Source: Nemertoderma westbladi | Lineage: Eukaryota > Xenacoelomorpha > Nemertodermatida > Nemertodermatidae | Assembly (NCBI GenBank): GCA_032718475.1 | Contig: JAUCBJ010001708.1 | Span: forward strand, 1-45,197 | Length of the DNA: 45,197 nucleotides | Reading direction: 5' to 3' | Part shown: positions 40,096 through 45,197 of the stretch, one piece after another | How the letters are laid out: each line of letters begins with the position of its first letter | Position numbering within the stretch: the first letter of the stretch is position 1 | Made by a program: the position numbers and the translations under genes | The notes under the pieces: model-generated | What the model was told of the DNA's origin: nothing | Seen by the model: only the letters and a program-made list of their open reading frames with translations | Database searches by the model: none

Positions 40096-41198
40096 CATTT
40101 TTGTTATTTATATAAATGTAGCCACGACCGGAAATCCGTTCCAAAGGTTTTATATCACTTTCAAAGTAAAGTTATATTTACAATCATTTGATAAACCTCT
40201 ATCAATGACCATTCATTGGCCGAACTCAACCATCTCTGATAACTAGGCAAAAAAGGTGAAAATATCTGTATAATAATATTAATAATATTAATATATTAAC
40301 TATAATTAATATTAATTATATTGCCATTGCCGTTGTTCTCTTTCCTGCGTGTTTATATTTTTTAACTTTCTTTGATATCTTCCTGTCATTTAAAACAGGA
40401 CGTTTCTTTATGGGATTCTTCATAGTATAAACAGTAAGGTTAATGAAATAGAATCAAGAAACAGCACTAATGTTTACTAATGTAATAAATTAAATGTAGT
40501 AAATTACTAATGTAATAATGTTTACTATTACTTTTGTAAAGATAATAGCTATTCAGTTTTCCCCTTTTTTTTTAACTGTATCCGATCCTTTTTTTCCTTT
40601 TTTTTTATCTGCATCCGATCCTTTTTTTCCTTTTTTTTTGAAAATATTAAATCCTTTTTTCCTTTTTTTTCTCGATTTTTTTGGCTGGGAGGGCTGTTAC
40701 TTATTCTTTCTTTATCATTTAAGTAACCAGCTACATCTATATCTAATTCCGCATTTGCTAACCAAGTTGCAAATGAACCATCCTTGGAATTATCATAACG
40801 AGATATATTCAATGGACGACGTTTAAACTTGTTCTCTTGCTCATGTACCAACATTGTATCATTAACAGTAAATGTTCGATCAATATTTGGTACTGGAGAC
40901 TGTATACGTGTATAGGCCTTTGCTGTGAATTCCTCCACTCTGGTACATCAGGATTTAAATTAGACTCCCAATGCAGTTGTTCTCATGTACTACACCATGA
41001 CCGTTAGTAGTATTGGTAGTATCCTGAGTGGATGCAATTGTATTTGTATTTATTTTTGTCATTTGTCGTTTGCAGCTTAATAAGTCCCTGTAGTGATATT
41101 ACATCATTTTGAAAACCTGACAAATTTACTTGTAATTTATGCATTTCCTTTTGCAATAATTCATATTCATCAGATTCTACTGGATGGTTCGGCTGCAA

Positions 41199-42640
41199 CA
41201 GGAGAGCCCAAGGCTCGACAGAGAATTATGAGGTATAGATACTGCAGCCTATTTAACGGAACATAGAACCCACCATCAACACCAACTTCAAACCTCATAA
41301 TTTAACGGTCTAGTATCACTCCTTATCAAGTAGGCATTTTGCTTTGATCTTTTTTTAGGTGGATCTTTAAAGGATTTTTCCAGGAGAACGGCGAAAGCTA
41401 GAACGATTCTGTTTGCGCGATCTGGTAGATGGCCCTAGCGCGATAGCTAGGAGTTTTTGTGAAAAAAATCTGTTAATTAATTAATTAGTAATTAGCGATT
41501 AAAGATTTCTAATTGATTTTTCTCGAAAAGTATTTGGTTTTTCACCTAGCAACGGTGTTTTTTTATGTTCATCTCGGTAAGATCTAAAAAAAGTTCAGTC
41601 ATCGCTATGGCCCTCCTATTACTGTTAATTAGTACTAATTAGCCGAAAACTAATTAGCGTCGTAACTCGAAAACACTAAGAGCTATGAAAAAACGTAACA
41701 TCACAAAGTTGTTCGGAATTTTATTCTACACAAAAAAGTCTCTGGCGCCAATGCCGTATCTCCTACCGTTAATTAGTAATTAACTAATTACTTAATTACC
41801 TAATTGGCGGGGGGGCTTTGTCCCCCCCGCCCCCAAATCCTTATTCACAAGGTGTATCAAAGCGGTTTACTATTTTACAATTGATAATTATTCTAAAATC
41901 TTTTGAATCGAACTAATTAACGATTTTACTAATTAGTAAAGTTTCCCAAATTAATTAATAATTTATCCAATCCGGCTGCAATTATTAATAAGCTGATTGA
42001 TCAGCCTGGTTCAGCAAAAGTCAGCAGTTGTAGTATGCTCCAAAAACTGTGTTCATACTACTGACCTATGCCGGTCTGCCGGTAGCTACTACCTAGCTCT
42101 GTGTGTATGTAGCTAATCATAGTCTGCAGTGCCGGTTTTCTCTGGGTCTGCTATCAGTACTGTCAGTCCGAGCTGTATGCACTGCTTGCCTAGTACAACC
42201 ACATCCGGTACAGCCAGACAGCAGTACAGCGCCGCGGTACCGGGCAGCCGGGTACCTTTTGTCTGTTCTTAAGACATGTACAGATGTAAGGGGACGCTTT
42301 AGGCTTTCTGGCAGTTATTTAAAACGTTGTAGGCAGATGCCCAAAGTCGGCAATAATGTTCCCCATGTTTGGGCGCACTCTGAATGCCTAAATTACGGTT
42401 GTTTGGTGCAGTTAAAAGTTTCCCAACTTGTAGGCCTATGTAATTGCGTTATTTCAATACCTCACCCAGGGCTATCTGACGGAATGGATTTTGACCATCA
42501 AGGTGGTTAGAGGCCATTGATGGGTATCTGATGCATGCAACAGAAAATTTCATCAGACCGAAATCATGCAGTCAGGACATGATCATTACTGACCGTGTAC
42601 CGGTAGGTGTCCTGCCTATAGGCAATAACATTTTTTGATA
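41199..42640. other. gene-free region with repeated TTAATTAG words
   Basis: 41470-41960 is dense in TTAATTAATTAGTAATTAGC-like strings. A G7/C7 pair at 41813-41832 (GCGGGGGGGCTTTGTCCCCCCCGC) forms a perfect hairpin. An open stretch at 42103-42510 has no recognisable similarity. Confidence 0.5.
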
Positions 42641-42915
42641 TAATATTATGTGAATATGTTTTGGCCGGTAATCTGAAGCTGCAGTCTGGGTCTCAGGTCG
42701 AGACAAGACCGTGGTCACCATATCTGGCACCTGATTGGCTCTTACTTTCAAACGTCGAAAATGTGCCCAGGCCTTGATATTTTACGGTACAATTTTATGC
42801 GAAAATTTTTTGGACGGTACTCTGAAGCTCCAGTTTGGGTCCCAGGTCGCGACCATACTGTGGTCACCAGATACGGCCTCTGATTGGCTGATTCTTTGAA
42901 CGTTAATAACTCAGA
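42640..42915. repeat. diverged ~150-bp tandem duplication
   Basis: TCTGAAGCTGCAGTCTGGGT...CGTGGTCACC...CTGATTGGCT near 42672 recurs as TCTGAAGCTCCAGTTTGGGT...TGTGGTCACC...CTGATTGGCT near 42822. The offset is about 150 bp. It directly precedes the 50-bp array. Confidence 0.8.
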
Positions 42916-42977
42916 GTTTTATTCACGGATGATGCCCCGACAGCCCGACTCACTGATGATGTTTCATAGCTGTGACG

Positions 42978-44180
42978 ATGAGTTTAACTGGTGCATCGAC
43001 TCTGCATACGAATTATCGAGCATGGCAATGAGTTTAACCACTGCGACGACACCCCGTACAAACTATCCTCCGCGACAATGAGTTTAACCGCTGAGACGAC
43101 GCCGCGTTTGAATTATTGATCGTGGCAATGAGTTTAACCACTGCGACGACGCCGCATACGAATTATTGATCGTGGAAATGAGTTTAACCGCTGCGACGAC
43201 GCCGCGTACGAATTATTGATTGTGGAAATGAGTTTAACCGCTGCGTCGATGCCGTGTACGAATTATCCTCCGTGAAAATGAGTTTAACCACTGCGACGAC
43301 ACCGCGTACAAACTATCCTCCGCGACAATGAGTTTAACCGCTGCGACGACGCCGCGTTTGAATTATTGATCGTGGCAATGAGTTTAACCACTGCGACGAC
43401 GCCGCATACGAATTATTGATCGTGGAAATGAGTTTAACTGCTGCATCGACGCCGCGTACGAATTATCCTCCGTGGAAATGAGTTTAACCGCTGCGTCGAT
43501 GCCGTGTACGAATTATCCTCCGTGGAAATGAGTTTAACCGCTGCGTCGATGCCGTGTACGAATTATCCTCCGTGGAAATGAGTTTAACCGCTGCGTCGAT
43601 GCCGTGTACGAATTATCCTCCGTGAAAATGAGTTTAACCGCTGCGACGACACCGCGTACAAACTATCCTCCGCGACAATGAGTTTAAACGCTGAGACGAC
43701 GCCGCATACGAATTATTGATCGTGGAAATGAGTTTAACCCCTGCATCGACGCCGCGTACGAATTATCCTCCGTGGAAATGAGTTTAACCACTGCGACGAC
43801 ACCGCGTACAAACTATCCTCCGCAACAATGAGTTTAACCGCTGAGACGACGCCGCGTTTGAATTATTGATCGTGGCAATGAGTTTAACCACTGCGACGAC
43901 GCTGCATACGAATTATTGATCGTGGAAATGAGTTTAACCGCTGCGACGACGCCGCGTACGAATTATTGATTGTGGAAATGAGTTTAACCGCTGCGACGAC
44001 GCCGCGTACTAATTATTGATCGTGGAAATGAGTTTAACCGCTGCGACGACGCCGCGTACTAATTATTGATCGTGGAAATGAGTTTAACCACTGCATCGAC
44101 TACATGACACGAACAAATTATTGATCGTGGAAATGAGTTTAACCACTGCATCGACTACACGACACGTACAAATTATTGAC
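42978..44180. repeat. 50-bp minisatellite, ~24 copies
   Basis: The unit begins ATGAGTTTAACCGCTGCGAC, continues GACGCCGCGTACGAATTAT, and ends in one of two alternatives: TGATCGTGGA or CCTCCGTGGA. Most units are exactly 50 bp; the last two are longer by a few bases and diverged (CATCGACTACA-GACACG). The two end types come in blocks. The period is not a multiple of 3 and frames close, so it is non-coding. Confidence 0.95.
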
Positions 44181-45197
44181 TGCGCCTACGAATTTTATTG
44201 CTGGGACAACTTTACGAATGAAATATTATCCTCGGCCACTAATGCAATAAATTAATATATAGTAATAATTTTTGCAATTTACGTAATTTACGTTTTGTAA
44301 TTTTCAACAAATTTAAATTAAATTTATAGTACTGTAATGTTTTTGTTTTGTAATAATTTATTGTAATAAATGCCAATTAATCTCAATTTACTTCTTAGTT
44401 CAACCTCTTACCTAGATATAACTACTAAAGTTAAATAAGAAACACAATTATGTGCTTATCAACCCCGCGGGATATATGTATTGGTTTTTTTTATTGGTAT
44501 TATTGGTATTGTTTACACAAATATTTTTTGGTAATTTTCTATTACCGGTATATATATAATTGTTAATTTAATTTTGTGTGTAAACGCTACGCCGACAACC
44601 ACTGCTAACAATCGGAAGTATGAAAATGTATCCTGAGTTCGCGACTCTTGTTTATTGTTTTGGTTAGAATAACCTTCCACTGTAACCCGATCCGATTAAT
44701 TTGTTTTAACAATGGTTGTCGGCGTTGGTTGTCGGTTGTCGGCATTTTTACACCCTTTAATTTTGCAGTTGTATATTAACAATGGTTGTCGGAGTTGGTT
44801 GTCAATTGTCGGCGTTTTTACACCCTTTAATTTTGCAGTTGTGTATATTACAACAGGGCGATATCCATTCATTTTAATTTTTTTGTTATAAAACAGTTTT
44901 AATTAATGCAAAGTAGCAAATGCCACGCTGTTATCCAACAACCACAGCTGAATTTGAAACTGAAACCTGTGCTAATGACTCTCGTTTATTGTTTTGGTTA
45001 AAATGACCTTCCGCTGTAACCTGTTCATTTACACTCATTTATAATTACCATTAATTAGTGCTAATTGGTTTTCAGCCTAGCGTTTACACCTTTGTAACGC
45101 CAGCATTTGTATTTAAGTAATAGCGATTTCTTGCACGACGCCACTCATTATTTTGTAATTCCAAACAACTTTGTATAAAATATCATATACATATACA
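44181..45197. other. AT-rich flank with short duplications
   Basis: A 70-bp tandem duplication starts at 44708 and 44778 (AACAATGGTTGTCGG...CACCCTTTAATTTTGCAGTT). A separate ~65-bp block around GTTTATTGTTTTGGTTA at 44642 recurs at 44977. No gene. Confidence 0.6.

Larger units (their letters stand above)
39214..40702. mobile_element. 1477-bp DNA transposon with 6-bp TSD, inside the gag-like gene
   Basis: The element 39220-40696 starts CAGGCCTCCCAG and ends with the inverse of CAGCCCTCCCAG (11 of 12 matching). TTACTT flanks it on both sides (39214-39219 and 40697-40702). Removing the element plus one TTACTT copy would reunite the two gag reading-frame halves in phase, which confirms both borders. 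Both ends carry TTTCCTTTTTT runs in the same orientation. CAG..CTG ends recall hAT-like elements, but the 6-bp duplication is unusual for them, so the superfamily is open. Confidence 0.85.
38530..41198 (-). pseudogene. broken gag-like gene of an LTR-type retroelement
   Basis: Minus strand. The N-terminal piece (41198-41004) has a coiled-coil-like YELLQKEMHKLQVNLSGFQ. It is followed, after frameshifts near 40940-40990, by ISRYDNSKDGSFATWLANAE (40938-40703). The frame resumes after the transposon at 39219 with LNSLKTGSTISTLAREFY, DKLNRVQQRHDQSITNFMDF and KKEVEQAMCVAFLKGI. An Asn/Tyr-rich region follows, then a truncated zinc knuckle CYHCRDYGHL near 38540. The content and order are gag-like (capsid then CCHC). 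No protease, RT or LTR is visible in the window, so the family is not resolved. It is dead: frameshifted, transposon-split and 3'-truncated. Confidence 0.65.

Noticed and set aside
42884-43081. Open frame running into the 50-bp array
   Set aside because: The unit length is not a multiple of 3, the frame closes quickly, and there is no similarity to any protein I know.

Overview
The window looks like nuclear DNA of an invertebrate animal, probably marine. The reasons are spliced genes with GT..AG introns, animal gene families (cholinesterase-like, ABCA, SLC18B1-type MFS), several non-LTR retrotransposon families, MITE-like foldbacks and long minisatellites. The phylum cannot be fixed from the sequence. 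It is AT-rich, has many poly(dG) tracts, and two palindromic words (ACCGGT and TAGGCCTA) recur throughout.

Three host genes, all on the plus strand, can be supported. (1) A cholinesterase/carboxylesterase-like gene with eight visible exons spans 1492-14848. Every splice phase joins, its 5' end lies outside or unseen, and all three catalytic-triad positions appear lost. (2) An intronless MFS transporter (8593-9867, SLC18B1-like) sits inside the 8.3-kb intron 4 of that gene. (3) An intronless full-length ABCA transporter (29743-34722, 1659 aa, ABCA5-like) has a Gln at the switch-His position of its first nucleotide-binding domain.

The most interesting element is a 585-bp insertion at 4165-4749, in the same intron as the MFS gene and flanked by a 13-bp target-site duplication. 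It carries two identical minus-strand hammerhead ribozymes exactly 343 bp apart. Each lies between perfect Pol III A-box and B-box matches, as if it replaced the anticodon region of a tRNA. The second is also caged in a perfect 70-bp inverted repeat. This looks like a compact retrozyme-type retroelement.

Region by region: 1-14848 is the esterase-like gene with repeats, LINE pieces and the retrozyme in its introns. 14849-16460 is AT-rich and holds one foldback MITE. 16461-25935 is a 9.5-kb satellite built on an 8-bp register. It is interrupted by two near-identical fragments of a retrotransposon endonuclease domain and by a 1.9-kb RTE-like LINE with a 78-bp target-site duplication. 25936-29742 has no gene and is rich in ACCGGT/TAGGCCTA words. 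29743-34873 is the ABCA gene with its poly(A) signal and an A-tract. 36526-37502 holds two foldbacks built from GGACAATTCGGTCC modules. 38170-41200 is a broken minus-strand gag-like gene split by a 1477-bp DNA transposon. 42640-44180 is a 150-bp duplication followed by a 50-bp minisatellite. The rest is AT-rich sequence with short duplications.
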